Assembly (NCBI GenBank): GCA_019120125.1
Contig: DWVR01000064.1
Coordinates: 1-64,000, forward strand
DNA: 64,000 nucleotides
Reading direction: 5' to 3'
Origin: Candidatus Phocaeicola excrementigallinarum
Lineage (GTDB): Bacteria > Bacteroidota > Bacteroidia > Bacteroidales > Bacteroidaceae
Both the position numbers and the translations under genes were made by a program. The notes below the pieces were generated by a model. It was not told where the DNA came from, ran no database searches, and was given only the letters and a program-made list of their open reading frames with translations. Shown here in pieces: positions 7,961-16,336 of the stretch (its first letter is position 1; every line of letters starts with the position of its first letter).

Positions 7961-9132
7961 GCTTCGAGGGCTTTCAGATGGTTGAACACCGGATTGGCAT
8001 ACATGGTGAGCATGCATTTGCGCAGGAACGGTCCGTCTTTGTGTTCCAGCGTGATCATGTCCAGCTTTTTCTGCAGATATGTCTCAAAACGGGCCTTGTC
8101 CCCGGCTGTATATTGGGTTGCGAACCGGTTTCCTTCCTCAAGCAAGTCGCAGGCTACGTAATTTCCCGGATACAGGCTGTAGTTCTTGTGGATGTGCCGG
8201 TCGATGATTGAGGCTACCCGGCCGAACACTTCTGTCCGCGGAAGGCCTCTCAATGTCTCCAGTTCCGCGTTGATGCAAGGCGCCGCCTGGAAATGCACTC
8301 TTCCTTTATAGCCGAAGATTCCGGTCCTCATGTTGTTCAGGTCATCGGCCTGTGTCTTCTTGAATCCCTCTATGTCACGCTTCTGCTGCATCTCCTGTGC
8401 TTTCAGGAAGTCGCACGGGTCGTATTCGTACGACAGTGAGAGCGGGACGATGTTCAGTTCTTCCAACCGGTCGATGGCATCCCCCTCGCCACCCATGGCC
8501 AGCATCTTCAGCACGCTTTCCTGCGTGTGGTCGTTAGAGTCTTTGGCTCTTCCCTCACGCTGCGCGATCCAGATGTTCTCATGTTTCCGGGTGACGGCGA
8601 AGTGGATGTAGCGCGACATGCGGGCCGACGACTCCAGCATCTGGCGCATGCTCAGTGCGCGTTGCACGATGAAGGATTTGTTGACGCGCACCAGTTTTTT
8701 GATCCACGGATAGATCAGCAGGTTGTCGCCGATGGCGATTTCCACTGTGGTGGGGAATCCGTTCTGTAGAAGTCCCACGGACAGGAATCCGGGGTCAAGC
8801 ACAATGTCACGGTGGTTCGATATGAATGTGTAGTTGCATGACTTGTCGCGTAATGCGGACACGTCCAGCTTGAAGCCGTCGCTATGCTCGCTGATGAGTT
8901 TCAGGAGCAGGTTGTAGAAAATGTTTTTCTGCACATCCAGATTGGTCTTGCATCGGGACAATACATGTCTCAGCTTTTCCTCGGTCATGTCGGGTATGGC
9001 AGCCTTGACTACTGACTGGAACATCGGGTCGGCAAGCAGTTCCTCAAATACTTGTGGAAGTTCTTCCGGAGAGTAGGGGCGGATCTCGTCAAATTCGGCA
9101 GGTGTGTTCATGGTTTCTTTGTTTTCCTCCAA
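7957..9132 (-). CDS. 1-acyl-glycerol-3-phosphate acyltransferase-like protein
   Basis: A 391-aa cytoplasmic or membrane-associated protein. The acyltransferase signature HRDIVLD (HX4D, in SNHRDIVLDPGF, about 106-117) is present, with a later FIVQRALSMRQM and a REGRAKDS block equivalent to the EGTRS motif. It likely moves acyl groups onto a glycerophospholipid or related acceptor. It is larger than a minimal PlsC (about 240 aa), with an extra N-terminal helical part and a C-terminal extension. It starts 11 nt after ddl and overlaps the NigD-like gene by 4 nt, so translation is probably coupled. The acceptor is not deducible from sequence. Confidence 0.8.
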   Translation of the reverse strand: MEENKETMNTPAEFDEIRPYSPEELPQVFEELLADPMFQSVVKAAIPDMTEEKLRHVLSRCKTNLDVQKNIFYNLLLKLISEHSDGFKLDVSALRDKSCNYTFISNHRDIVLDPGFLSVGLLQNGFPTTVEIAIGDNLLIYPWIKKLVRVNKSFIVQRALSMRQMLESSARMSRYIHFAVTRKHENIWIAQREGRAKDSNDHTQESVLKMLAMGGEGDAIDRLEELNIVPLSLSYEYDPCDFLKAQEMQQKRDIEGFKKTQADDLNNMRTGIFGYKGRVHFQAAPCINAELETLRGLPRTEVFGRVASIIDRHIHKNYSLYPGNYVACDLLEEGNRFATQYTAGDKARFETYLQKKLDMITLEHKDGPFLRKCMLTMYANPVFNHLKALEA

Positions 9133-9143
9133 AGATAGTGATT

Positions 9144-10121
9144 TTAATTGAAATGATCCTCAATAATGTCTGTCATAACATCTTTTATGTCAATTCCGGC
9201 CGCACGCACCTGTTGCGGGATGAAGCTGGTGGCTGTCATTCCCGGAGTGGTGTTGATTTCGAGCATGTTGATTTTTTCTCCTTCCGTGATGATATAGTCG
9301 ATGCGGACAATGCCCTTGCAGCCCAGAATGTCATAGACTGCCGAGGTGAGCTGTTGTACACGGGCTGTCAGTTCAGGGCTGAGGCGTGCCGGTGTAATTT
9401 CGGTGACCTGTCCGTTGTATTTGGCGTTGTAGTCGAAGAACTCGTTTTTGCTTACGACTTCCGTAATGGGCAGTATCACCGATTTCTTTTTGGTCTTATA
9501 GCATCCGTTGGCCAGCTCGATGCCGTCCATGAAAGCTTCTATCATCACGTCGTCCGACTCCTGGAAGGCCGCTTCCAGCGCGGGCTGTATCTGTTCCTTT
9601 GTCTTCACTTTGGTCACTCCGAAGCTGGAGCCGCTGGCGTTCGGCTTGATGAAACACGGAAGCCCGATCTTTTCCATCACATCTTCGTCACTGATACCCT
9701 GGCGTTTGTGGACAAGCATGGATTCCGCGATCCGCACTCCGAAGCCTTTCAGATATTGGTTGAGGGTGAACTTGCTGAATGTCAGAGCCGATACCAGTAC
9801 GTCGCAGGTAGAGTAGGGGATACCGACAAGTTCGAAATAGCCTTGCAGGATTCCGTTCTCGCCCGGAGTGCCGTGGATGGTGATGTAGGCGAAGTCGGGT
9901 ACGATTTTCCGCCCGTGGTCCATGAAACTGAAATCGTTCTTGTCGATTTGGGCGCGTGAGCCGTCGGACAGTACGGCTTCCCAGCTCAGTTTGGTGAGCT
10001 CAACGATATAGAGTGTGTATTTTTCCTTGTCGATGAACGAATAGATGCCTTCGGCACTTTTCATGGAGACTCCGTGTTCGGACGAGTCTCCTCCTGCAAC
10101 AATAGCGATGATGCGTTTCAT
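9144..10121 (-). CDS. ddl: D-alanine--D-alanine ligase
   Basis: A 325-aa ATP-grasp enzyme that joins two D-Ala for the peptidoglycan stem peptide. Visible signatures are the N-terminal GGDSSEHGVSMKSA, the glycine-rich loop IKPNASGSSFGVTKVK, MIEAFMDGIELA, and the Mg/ATP segment MLEINTTPGMTATSFIPQQ. Length is normal for the family. It overlaps the upstream pseudouridine synthase by 4 nt (ATGA) and is followed after 11 nt by the acyltransferase. The PASTA - RluD - Ddl order is common in Bacteroides-type genomes. Confidence 0.96.
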   Translation of the reverse strand: MKRIIAIVAGGDSSEHGVSMKSAEGIYSFIDKEKYTLYIVELTKLSWEAVLSDGSRAQIDKNDFSFMDHGRKIVPDFAYITIHGTPGENGILQGYFELVGIPYSTCDVLVSALTFSKFTLNQYLKGFGVRIAESMLVHKRQGISDEDVMEKIGLPCFIKPNASGSSFGVTKVKTKEQIQPALEAAFQESDDVMIEAFMDGIELANGCYKTKKKSVILPITEVVSKNEFFDYNAKYNGQVTEITPARLSPELTARVQQLTSAVYDILGCKGIVRIDYIITEGEKINMLEINTTPGMTATSFIPQQVRAAGIDIKDVMTDIIEDHFN

Positions 10122-11197
10122 AATTCTTCTCTGTTACTGATATAGTTTCTCCATCGTTCCAGCAGCCGGGTCATGTCGTCAGGCAGTCCGGACGTGAAGA
10201 ACATTTCCTCGCCGGTGCGTGGGTGTACGAATCCCAGGGTTTTGGCATGAAGGGCCTGCCGTGGGCAGATTTCGAAACAGTTGTTGACAAATTGTTTGTA
10301 TTTGCTGAAATGGGTTCCTTTCAATATCTCATGTCCGCCATATCGTTCGTCGTTGAACAGCACATGGCCGATGTGTTTCATGTGGACACGAATCTGGTGG
10401 GTGCGTCCGGTCTCCAGCACGCATTTCACCAGTGTGACATATCCCAGGCGTTCAAGCACCTCATAGTGTGTCACCGCATGTTTTCCTTGGGCAGGATCGC
10501 TCATCACCGCCATCTGCATGCGGTCTTTCGGATTGCGTCCGATGTTGCCGGTGATGGTTCCCCGGTCCTCGTCGATGATTCCCCATACCAGGGCATTGTA
10601 TTCACGTTTGGTGGTCTTGTGGTAGAACTGTAGGCCCAGATGGGTCTTGGCGTCGGGAGTCTTGGCCACCACAAGCAGACCGGAGGTATCCTTGTCGATG
10701 CGATGCACCAGTCCCACCTGCGGGTCGTTCGGGTTATAGGTCGGCACGTCGCGCAGATGCCAGGCAATGGCATTGACCAGTGTGCCATGGTAGTTTCCGC
10801 ACCCTGGATGCACTACCAGTCCTGCCGGTTTGTTGATGACCATCAGGTCATCGTCCTCATACACGATGTCGAGGGGAATCTCCTCCGGGATGATATCGTT
10901 GTCATAGCGCGGACGGTCCATCATCACGGTCAGCACATCGAGCGGCTTCACCTTGTAACTGCTTTTCACGGGGGTTCCGTTGGCCATGACCATTCCCGCG
11001 TCGGCGGCGGTCTGAATCCGGTTGCGCGACGCGTTCACGATGCGTTCAAACAGATATTTGTCGATGCGTACGGGAGTCTGTCCCTTGTCGACCACCACCC
11101 GGAAGTGTTCATAAAGCCCCGTCCCGTCTTCTGCCGGTTCTATGTCATCCAGCGGGTCGTCAAACCCGTTGTCCAGATAATCTTCAGCCATTTCCAT
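10118..11197 (-). CDS. RluD-family RNA pseudouridine synthase
   Basis: A 359-aa protein with an acidic 30-residue N-terminus, an S4 RNA-binding domain (about 42-95, RIDKYLFERIVNASRNRIQ) and the RluA/RluD catalytic domain. The catalytic Asp is D168 in HRIDKDTSGLL; INKPAGLVVHPG and GRTHQIRVHM are further family motifs. It likely isomerises uridines in 23S rRNA (RluD sites in helix 69 are the usual targets), but RluC-like or other specificity cannot be excluded. It lies 9 nt after the PASTA gene and overlaps ddl by 4 nt. Confidence 0.9.
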   Translation of the reverse strand: MEMAEDYLDNGFDDPLDDIEPAEDGTGLYEHFRVVVDKGQTPVRIDKYLFERIVNASRNRIQTAADAGMVMANGTPVKSSYKVKPLDVLTVMMDRPRYDNDIIPEEIPLDIVYEDDDLMVINKPAGLVVHPGCGNYHGTLVNAIAWHLRDVPTYNPNDPQVGLVHRIDKDTSGLLVVAKTPDAKTHLGLQFYHKTTKREYNALVWGIIDEDRGTITGNIGRNPKDRMQMAVMSDPAQGKHAVTHYEVLERLGYVTLVKCVLETGRTHQIRVHMKHIGHVLFNDERYGGHEILKGTHFSKYKQFVNNCFEICPRQALHAKTLGFVHPRTGEEMFFTSGLPDDMTRLLERWRNYISNREEL

Positions 11198-11206
11198 CGT
11201 CTTGCT

Positions 11207-11857
11207 TTAAAACCATGAACTGTCTATCTGTGCTTCGCCCTCGTCGGTGGAACCTGTGACGGAAGATACCTGTGTGGAGTCTCCCGGGAGCATGTTCTGG
11301 ATATTCCGGTTGCCTACACAAAGGGTGAGAAGTGCCTCGTTGGGCACCTTGTCGCCGGTGGACAGGCTCCGTCCCCTGTATTTGATGCCGTACACCCAAT
11401 CCTGCTCGCCCGATACGTACTCAGGTTCGGTGAGCTTGAATCCCATGGCCCTCAGTTTCGCCTCCGCCTGTCTGAGCGAGCTGTTGTCTATCAGGTCGGG
11501 CAGGCTGACCTGTGGGACGTGGGTGGTGGTGACGGTGAGGTAGACTGTCCTTCCTTCTTTCACTCTGGAGCCTCCCTGTGGCTTCTGGTCGAGCACGATG
11601 CCGGCCGGTGAGCCTTTCACATAGCTGGAGTCGATGACTACGGCCTCCATTTTCTGTCTTTGCAGGGTGATGCGGGCTTCTGTGACGGTCTTGTCCTTCA
11701 CATCGGGCACCACGTGCGATTCCCCGTGATGGGTATAGTGGTCGAGCCATAGCAGTGTTCCCCAGCTGACGGCTACGGTAGCTATGATCAGTCCGGCGAT
11801 ATTGAGCCAGAAGAACCGGTTTTTCTTGAATGAGAAGAAATCCTTAAATGATATCAT
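11207..11857 (-). CDS. PASTA-domain membrane protein
   Basis: A 216-aa protein with a short cytoplasmic N-terminus rich in Phe/Lys, one membrane segment (about 17-38), and an extracytoplasmic part with two or three PASTA repeats (from about 46: VVPDVKDKTVTEARITL; then VSLPDLIDNSSLRQAEAKL). PASTA domains bind peptidoglycan or muropeptides in other proteins; here there is no kinase or transpeptidase attached. First gene of the minus-strand string and preceded by a clear promoter. Association with ddl supports a cell-wall role. Confidence 0.87.
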   Translation of the reverse strand: MISFKDFFSFKKNRFFWLNIAGLIIATVAVSWGTLLWLDHYTHHGESHVVPDVKDKTVTEARITLQRQKMEAVVIDSSYVKGSPAGIVLDQKPQGGSRVKEGRTVYLTVTTTHVPQVSLPDLIDNSSLRQAEAKLRAMGFKLTEPEYVSGEQDWVYGIKYRGRSLSTGDKVPNEALLTLCVGNRNIQNMLPGDSTQVSSVTGSTDEGEAQIDSSWF

Positions 11858-11881
11858 GTCGGTTGAGTTTCAATTTGTCAG

Positions 11882-11911
11882 CAAAATTAGCGATATTTGT
11901 CCAATCACAAA
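11882..11911 (-). promoter_or_regulatory. promoter of PASTA-rluD-ddl gene string
   Basis: On the minus strand a TTTG -33 box (11908-11911) is followed by an 18-nt spacer and TAATTTTG (11882-11889), a full Bacteroidetes promoter, about 25 nt upstream of the PASTA gene start. No comparably complete promoter was seen further down the string. Confidence 0.72.
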
Positions 11912-12029
11912 AATTTTATGTAGGATGATTCCGAAAAATTATCTTTTGTCCTCTTGGAGGGTGTCCGGGGAACGTTCTGCGCGGATGACGGATGTCTCCT
12001 GCCGTTGGCGGAGGTATGCGGAATTTCAC

Positions 12030-12037
12030 TATCTTTG
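12030..12037 (+). promoter_or_regulatory. -7 box for PG_1098-like methyltransferase
   Basis: TATCTTTG matches TAnnTTTG. A weak GTTG lies 22 nt upstream. The predicted 5' leader is about 75 nt. The rest of the 11.86-12.12 kb gap holds no other recognisable feature. Confidence 0.55.
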
Positions 12038-12118
12038 CATTTTGAGCCTGACAGACAGGTTTTGTGTTTGTCCGGGCGTATGGCTTTGATTGTATATAAC
12101 GATAATTCCTGATGACTT

Positions 12119-13321
12119 ATGATACGGTTTTCACCCGAGACCTTGCGTTTTATCCAGAAGCACCGCACGGAGGATGTGCGTGTCCTGGCTCTTCATGCTT
12201 CCAAATATCCGGGAGTGGATATGGCGGCGGCCATGGAACAGATCGCCGGATGGCAGGCGGCGGTCAGAAAACTGCCGGAATGGTCGCAGACCGAAGGGAT
12301 CCTGTATCCCAGACATCTGTCGATGGAGCAGTGCTCGTCGGAAGTGACTGCCCGCTATAAGGCTTCGCTGGCGTGTGGAGATACTTTTGCCGACCTGACG
12401 GCCGGATTCGGGGTGGACTGTGCCTATATGGCACGGAATTTCAGGGAAGCGGACTATGTGGAAAGGCAGGAGTATCTTTGTGAACAGGCTGTTCATAACT
12501 TCTCACTGCTGGGTCTGGGGAATGTCCGTGTGCATTGCGGTGACGCGGTGGAGTATCTGAGGCGAATGGAGCCGGTGGACTGGCTCTTTCTGGATCCGGC
12601 ACGGCGCGACAGTCACGGACGGAAAACGGTGGAGATGGCTGATTGTGAGCCGGATGTGCGTGCGTTGGAATCTTTGCTGGTGGAGAAAGGCCGGAACGTG
12701 ATGGTCAAGTTGTCTCCTATGCTTGATATTTTTTCAGCCTTGAGGGAATTGAGGCACATTCGGGAGGTGCATGTGGTGGCTGTGAACAACGAGTGCAAGG
12801 AACTGTTGATAACTCTGTGCAAAACGGTGGATATCCTTTCCGGAGCACCTTCTGAGCCTGTTGTCTGTTGTGAACAGGCTGTTAATAACTTTCTGGCGGA
12901 GCCTTTCCGTTTCACTTATTCTGAAGAGAGGAATGCGGCTTGTGTCCTGGCCGGAGCAGTGGGCCGGTATCTTTATGAACCGAATGTGGCATTGTTGAAA
13001 GCCGGGCCTTACCGTCTGCTTTCCGAACGGTATGGCGTGAGGAAACTGCATCCGAACACGCATCTCTATACTTCGGATACATCGGTCGGTTTTCCCGGAA
13101 GACGTTTCCGGGTGACCGGTGTGTCCGGTTTCGGGAAGAAGGAGCTGAAGGATTTCCTGCAAGGAGTGGAAAAGGCCAATCTCACCGTGCGCAATTTTCC
13201 GGTGTCGGTGGCGGAGCTGCGGAAAAAGCTGAGGCTGAAAGAGGGGGGTGACCTCTATCTGTTTGCGGCAACGATGGAAAATGGTGAGAAAAAATTGATA
13301 AAATGTGTGAAATCGGAATGA
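12119..13321 (+). CDS. PG_1098-like SAM-dependent methyltransferase with THUMP-like domain
   Basis: A 400-aa protein. A helical N-terminal part (1-75) precedes a Rossmann methyltransferase core with motif I DLTAGFGVD (92-100) and a motif IV-like DPARRD (159-164). The C-terminal third (about 290-400) fits the ferredoxin-like and THUMP-like domains seen in the Porphyromonas gingivalis PG_1098 family. DPARR-type motifs and THUMP domains suggest an RNA substrate, perhaps rRNA or tRNA, but the target is not known to me. It is the first plus-strand gene after the divergent PASTA string, and stands alone with its own -7 box. Confidence 0.82.
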   Translation: MIRFSPETLRFIQKHRTEDVRVLALHASKYPGVDMAAAMEQIAGWQAAVRKLPEWSQTEGILYPRHLSMEQCSSEVTARYKASLACGDTFADLTAGFGVDCAYMARNFREADYVERQEYLCEQAVHNFSLLGLGNVRVHCGDAVEYLRRMEPVDWLFLDPARRDSHGRKTVEMADCEPDVRALESLLVEKGRNVMVKLSPMLDIFSALRELRHIREVHVVAVNNECKELLITLCKTVDILSGAPSEPVVCCEQAVNNFLAEPFRFTYSEERNAACVLAGAVGRYLYEPNVALLKAGPYRLLSERYGVRKLHPNTHLYTSDTSVGFPGRRFRVTGVSGFGKKELKDFLQGVEKANLTVRNFPVSVAELRKKLRLKEGGDLYLFAATMENGEKKLIKCVKSE

Positions 13322-13351
13322 AAAGGACTTTTCTGAATGTCTGCTGGTTTT

Positions 13352-13359
13352 TATCTTTG
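13352..13359 (+). promoter_or_regulatory. -7 box for second GH35 gene
   Basis: TATCTTTG matches the Bacteroidetes -7 consensus and lies 26 nt before the chosen ATG. It supports the start MRHILG rather than the GTG at 13359, which would be inside the promoter. Confidence 0.6.
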
Positions 13360-13385
13360 TGGGCAGACATTCATTTTTAAAAGTC

Positions 13386-15740
13386 ATGAGACATATTTTA
13401 GGCATCTTTTTTGGATTAATGCTCTTTGTCGGAGCTTCTGTCTCTTCCGCCGCTTCGTCTTCCTCTGTCGTGCAGGCATCCGGCGCGGAGACTTTTGAGG
13501 TAGGTAAAGGTACCTTCCTGTTGAACGGCAAGCCTTTTGTGGTAAAGGCGGCCGAAGTACATTATCCCCGTATACCGGAACCTTATTGGGAGCAGCGTAT
13601 CCTGTCGTGCAAGGCGTTGGGTATGAATACGCTGTGCCTGTACGTATTCTGGAACCTTCACGAGCAGCGTCCGGGTGAGTTTGACTTCTCCGGAAACAAG
13701 GACATCGCGAGGTTCTGCCGTCTGGCGCAGAAGCACGGCATGTATGTGATTGTCCGGCCGGGTCCGTATGTGTGTGCGGAATGGGAGATGGGCGGACTGC
13801 CCTGGTGGCTGCTGAAAAAGCAGGATGTGCGGTTGCGGACCCTCGACCCGTATTACATGGAGCGGGTCGGCATCTTCATGGACGAGGTGGGTCGGCAGCT
13901 GAAGGACCTGCAGGTTACGCGTGGTGGAAGCATCATCATGGTGCAGGTGGAGAATGAATACGGTTCTTACGGCATCGACAAGCCATACGTGTCCGCAATC
14001 AGGGATTTGGTGCGTAAGGCCGGATTTACTGACGTGCCTTTGTTCCAATGCGACTGGAGCTCCAATTTCACCCACAACGCGCTGGACGACCTGCTGTGGA
14101 CTGTGAATTTCGGTACGGGCGCCAATATCGAGGAACAGTTCCGGAAACTGAAGGAACTTCGTCCGGACACTCCGCTGATGTGCAGCGAGTTCTGGAGCGG
14201 ATGGTTCGACCATTGGGGACGCAAGCACGAGACGCGTGACGCCGCGACCATGGTGGCGGGCATCAGGGACATGCTCGACCGGAACATCTCGTTCAGTCTC
14301 TACATGACCCACGGAGGCACTACGTTCGGCTGGTGGGGCGGAGCCAACAATCCGGCATACTCAGCCATGTGCAGCTCTTACGACTACGATGCTCCGGTCA
14401 GCGAGGCCGGTTGGACCACCCCGAAATATTTTCAGTTGCGCGACTTGCTGAAAGGTTATCTTCCCGAGGGTGCCGTATTGCCCGAGCCTCCGGCTCCTTA
14501 TCCGGTGATTCGTTTGGCTCCCGTCACCGAATGGCAGGTGGCTCCTCTGTTTGAGAATCTTCCCTCGCCCAAGCGGACGGAAGAGATACAGCCGATGGAA
14601 ATGTTCGACCAAGGCTGGGGTGCCATCCTTTACCGCACCACACTGAAAGAGGACATCAGCGGGACGCTGCATCTGGACGAGGTGCACGACTGGGCGCAGG
14701 TGTTTGCCGACGGACGGCTTCTGGGCCGTCTGGACCGCCGTCGCGGAGAGTTCACCCTTCCGTTGAGGGAGACACTGAAGAAGGGTACCCGGCTGGACAT
14801 TCTGGTGGAGGCTATGGGACGCGTGAATTTCGACAAGTCGATTCACGATCGCAAGGGCATCACCGAGAAGGTGGAAGTGGTTGAGGGAGACCGTGTCGCC
14901 GGACTGAAAGGATGGACCGTCTACAATCTGCCTCCTTTCTATGAGTTCGTCAGCCAGAAGGACTATCAGCCGGGAAAAGCTGTAGAGGGACCGGCCTATT
15001 ATAGGGCTACTTTCAATCTTGACAAGACGGGTGACACGTTCCTCGACATGCAGACCTGGGGAAAGGGCATGGTCTGGGTGAACGGCCATGCGTTGGGGCG
15101 TTTTTGGGAGATCGGTCCCCAGCAGACGCTTTACATGCCTGGATGCTGGCTGAAGGAAGGCGAGAACGAGATTATCGTGCTCGACCTGAAAGGTCCTGCC
15201 GAGACGAAAGTGTCCGGACTGGAGAAGCCCGTGCTGGACATGCTCCGTGCGGAGGCTCCTGAAACCCATCGCGGAAAGGGGCAGAGTCTGGACCTGAAAG
15301 CGGAAAGGCCTGTCTATGAAGGCACGTTCATTCAAGGCAACGGCTGGCAGGAAGTGAAGTTCGGAAAGCCGGTCAAAGGACGTTTCTTCTGTCTGGAAGG
15401 GATTTCCGGTTATGACGGCACTCATATCGCGGCCATCGCGGAAATGGACGTGCTCGGCGCTGACGGCAAGCCCGTGCCGCGTGAGTCATGGAAGATCGTG
15501 TATGCCGACAGTGAGGAGACCCACAGCGGCAACCGTACCGCCGACAAGGTGTTCGACCTGCAGGAAAGCACTTTCTGGCAGACGGCGGACGGCACGGCCT
15601 ATCCGCATCAGATTGTGATCGACCTGGGAGAGGCATGTCAGGTGACGGGATTCCGTATGCTGCCCCGTGCCGAGGCCGGTGCTCCGGGACAGATAAAGGA
15701 CTGCCGCGTGTTTGTGAAGGAGACGGGCTTCACCTATTGA
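13386..15740 (+). CDS. GH35 beta-galactosidase with C-terminal F5/8 (CBM32-like) domain
   Basis: 784 aa from MRHILGIFF. A signal peptide ends around residue 22-30, followed by a low-complexity Ser/Ala linker. The GH35 barrel spans about 36-360: acid/base E191 in QVENEYGSYG and nucleophile E268 in CSEFWSGWFDHWG. Beta-sandwich domains follow, with WGKGMVWVNGHALGRFW near 565. The last 140 residues (GTFIQGNGWQEVKF to the end) look like a discoidin F5/8 type C domain, which the paralogue at 5-6.8 kb lacks. It probably removes beta-galactose from polymeric or host glycans, the F5/8 domain aiding attachment. It is monocistronic, with its own promoter. Confidence 0.9.
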   Translation: MRHILGIFFGLMLFVGASVSSAASSSSVVQASGAETFEVGKGTFLLNGKPFVVKAAEVHYPRIPEPYWEQRILSCKALGMNTLCLYVFWNLHEQRPGEFDFSGNKDIARFCRLAQKHGMYVIVRPGPYVCAEWEMGGLPWWLLKKQDVRLRTLDPYYMERVGIFMDEVGRQLKDLQVTRGGSIIMVQVENEYGSYGIDKPYVSAIRDLVRKAGFTDVPLFQCDWSSNFTHNALDDLLWTVNFGTGANIEEQFRKLKELRPDTPLMCSEFWSGWFDHWGRKHETRDAATMVAGIRDMLDRNISFSLYMTHGGTTFGWWGGANNPAYSAMCSSYDYDAPVSEAGWTTPKYFQLRDLLKGYLPEGAVLPEPPAPYPVIRLAPVTEWQVAPLFENLPSPKRTEEIQPMEMFDQGWGAILYRTTLKEDISGTLHLDEVHDWAQVFADGRLLGRLDRRRGEFTLPLRETLKKGTRLDILVEAMGRVNFDKSIHDRKGITEKVEVVEGDRVAGLKGWTVYNLPPFYEFVSQKDYQPGKAVEGPAYYRATFNLDKTGDTFLDMQTWGKGMVWVNGHALGRFWEIGPQQTLYMPGCWLKEGENEIIVLDLKGPAETKVSGLEKPVLDMLRAEAPETHRGKGQSLDLKAERPVYEGTFIQGNGWQEVKFGKPVKGRFFCLEGISGYDGTHIAAIAEMDVLGADGKPVPRESWKIVYADSEETHSGNRTADKVFDLQESTFWQTADGTAYPHQIVIDLGEACQVTGFRMLPRAEAGAPGQIKDCRVFVKETGFTY

Positions 15741-15756
15741 CGGTGGGATAAAGTCA

Positions 15757-15814
15757 GGACACAGAGGCGCGGAATATCTCATGTGGATGCTTGTAGATTC
15801 GTGTCTCTGTGTTC
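15757..15814 (+). terminator. ACACAGAG-type inverted repeat after GH35
   Basis: ACACAGAGGCGCGG (15759-15772) and TCGTGTCTCTGTGTTC (15799-15814) are imperfect inverted copies and can form a stem downstream of the GH35 stop. A T-run is absent, so termination is uncertain. The same sequence type recurs after efp (26907-26961) and in degraded form at 20711-20790. Confidence 0.55.
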
Positions 15815-16113
15815 AAAACTGAAAGTCATCCGTTTTTTGTGAGCTGATCGGTTTCTTTAAAATATGTAAAAATATTGTTGCCAGATGTGACCGTAAACGG
15901 TTTTGATATGCTAAATTGGACCGAGAATTGTGAATGGTTGTTAAACGAAACACTTATATTATTAATAATCAGTCACTTGTGAGTAAAAATGGATCAAAAG
16001 TGAATCACCCCCACCTTTTATATATAATAATAAAACAAGATCCCTTTCCCTTATTCTAAAATTTTTTATTAACTGCCTCTGAGGCTTGTCGCATGCCGGT
16101 TTGTCCGTGCCTG
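15815..16113. other. AT-rich intergenic stretch without recognisable gene
   Basis: No open reading frame with protein-like composition on either strand. The sequence is clearly more AT-rich than its neighbours up to about 16075. I see no RNA structure or promoter here that I can name. Confidence 0.5.
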
Positions 16114-16197
16114 AAAAACGCCTTGACGTTTTGTTCCGAACGCCTTGATGTTTTTTAAAAACGCTTAGGCGTTTTGCCTGAAACGTCAGGGCGTTTT
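16114..16197. repeat. four-palindrome intergenic element, copy 1
   Basis: Four near-palindromic units occur in a row: AAAACGCCTTGACGTTTT (16115-16132), GAACGCCTTGATGTTTT (16138-16154), AAAACGCTTAGGCGTTTT (16158-16175) and AAACGTCAGGGCGTTTT (16181-16197). Spacers are 3-5 nt. Units 1 and 4 are inverted copies of each other, so the whole block is one large inverted repeat of small palindromes. Copies 2 and 3 are at 41252 and 53890. Confidence 0.85.
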
Positions 16198-16283
16198 GGC
16201 CTGTGGCCCGGCGGTCCGGAAGTTCCTGTAAAAATAATTGCTAAAGTTTATGCCGCTACCGGATGAATATCAGGAAAAAGCAT

Positions 16284-16291
16284 TACCTTTG
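16284..16291 (+). promoter_or_regulatory. -7 box of purB
   Basis: TACCTTTG matches TAnnTTTG, about 46 nt before the purB start. No convincing -33 box. Confidence 0.55.
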
Positions 16292-16336
16292 CAACCTGAC
16301 TAATGCGCATAACCAAGATATCAAAAAAATTAAATC

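Noticed and set aside
15759-15814. CRISPR or tandem repeat array
   Set aside because: Only one inverted pair, no regular direct repeats with unique spacers. The palindromic arrays elsewhere have spacers of 3-6 nt, far too short for CRISPR.
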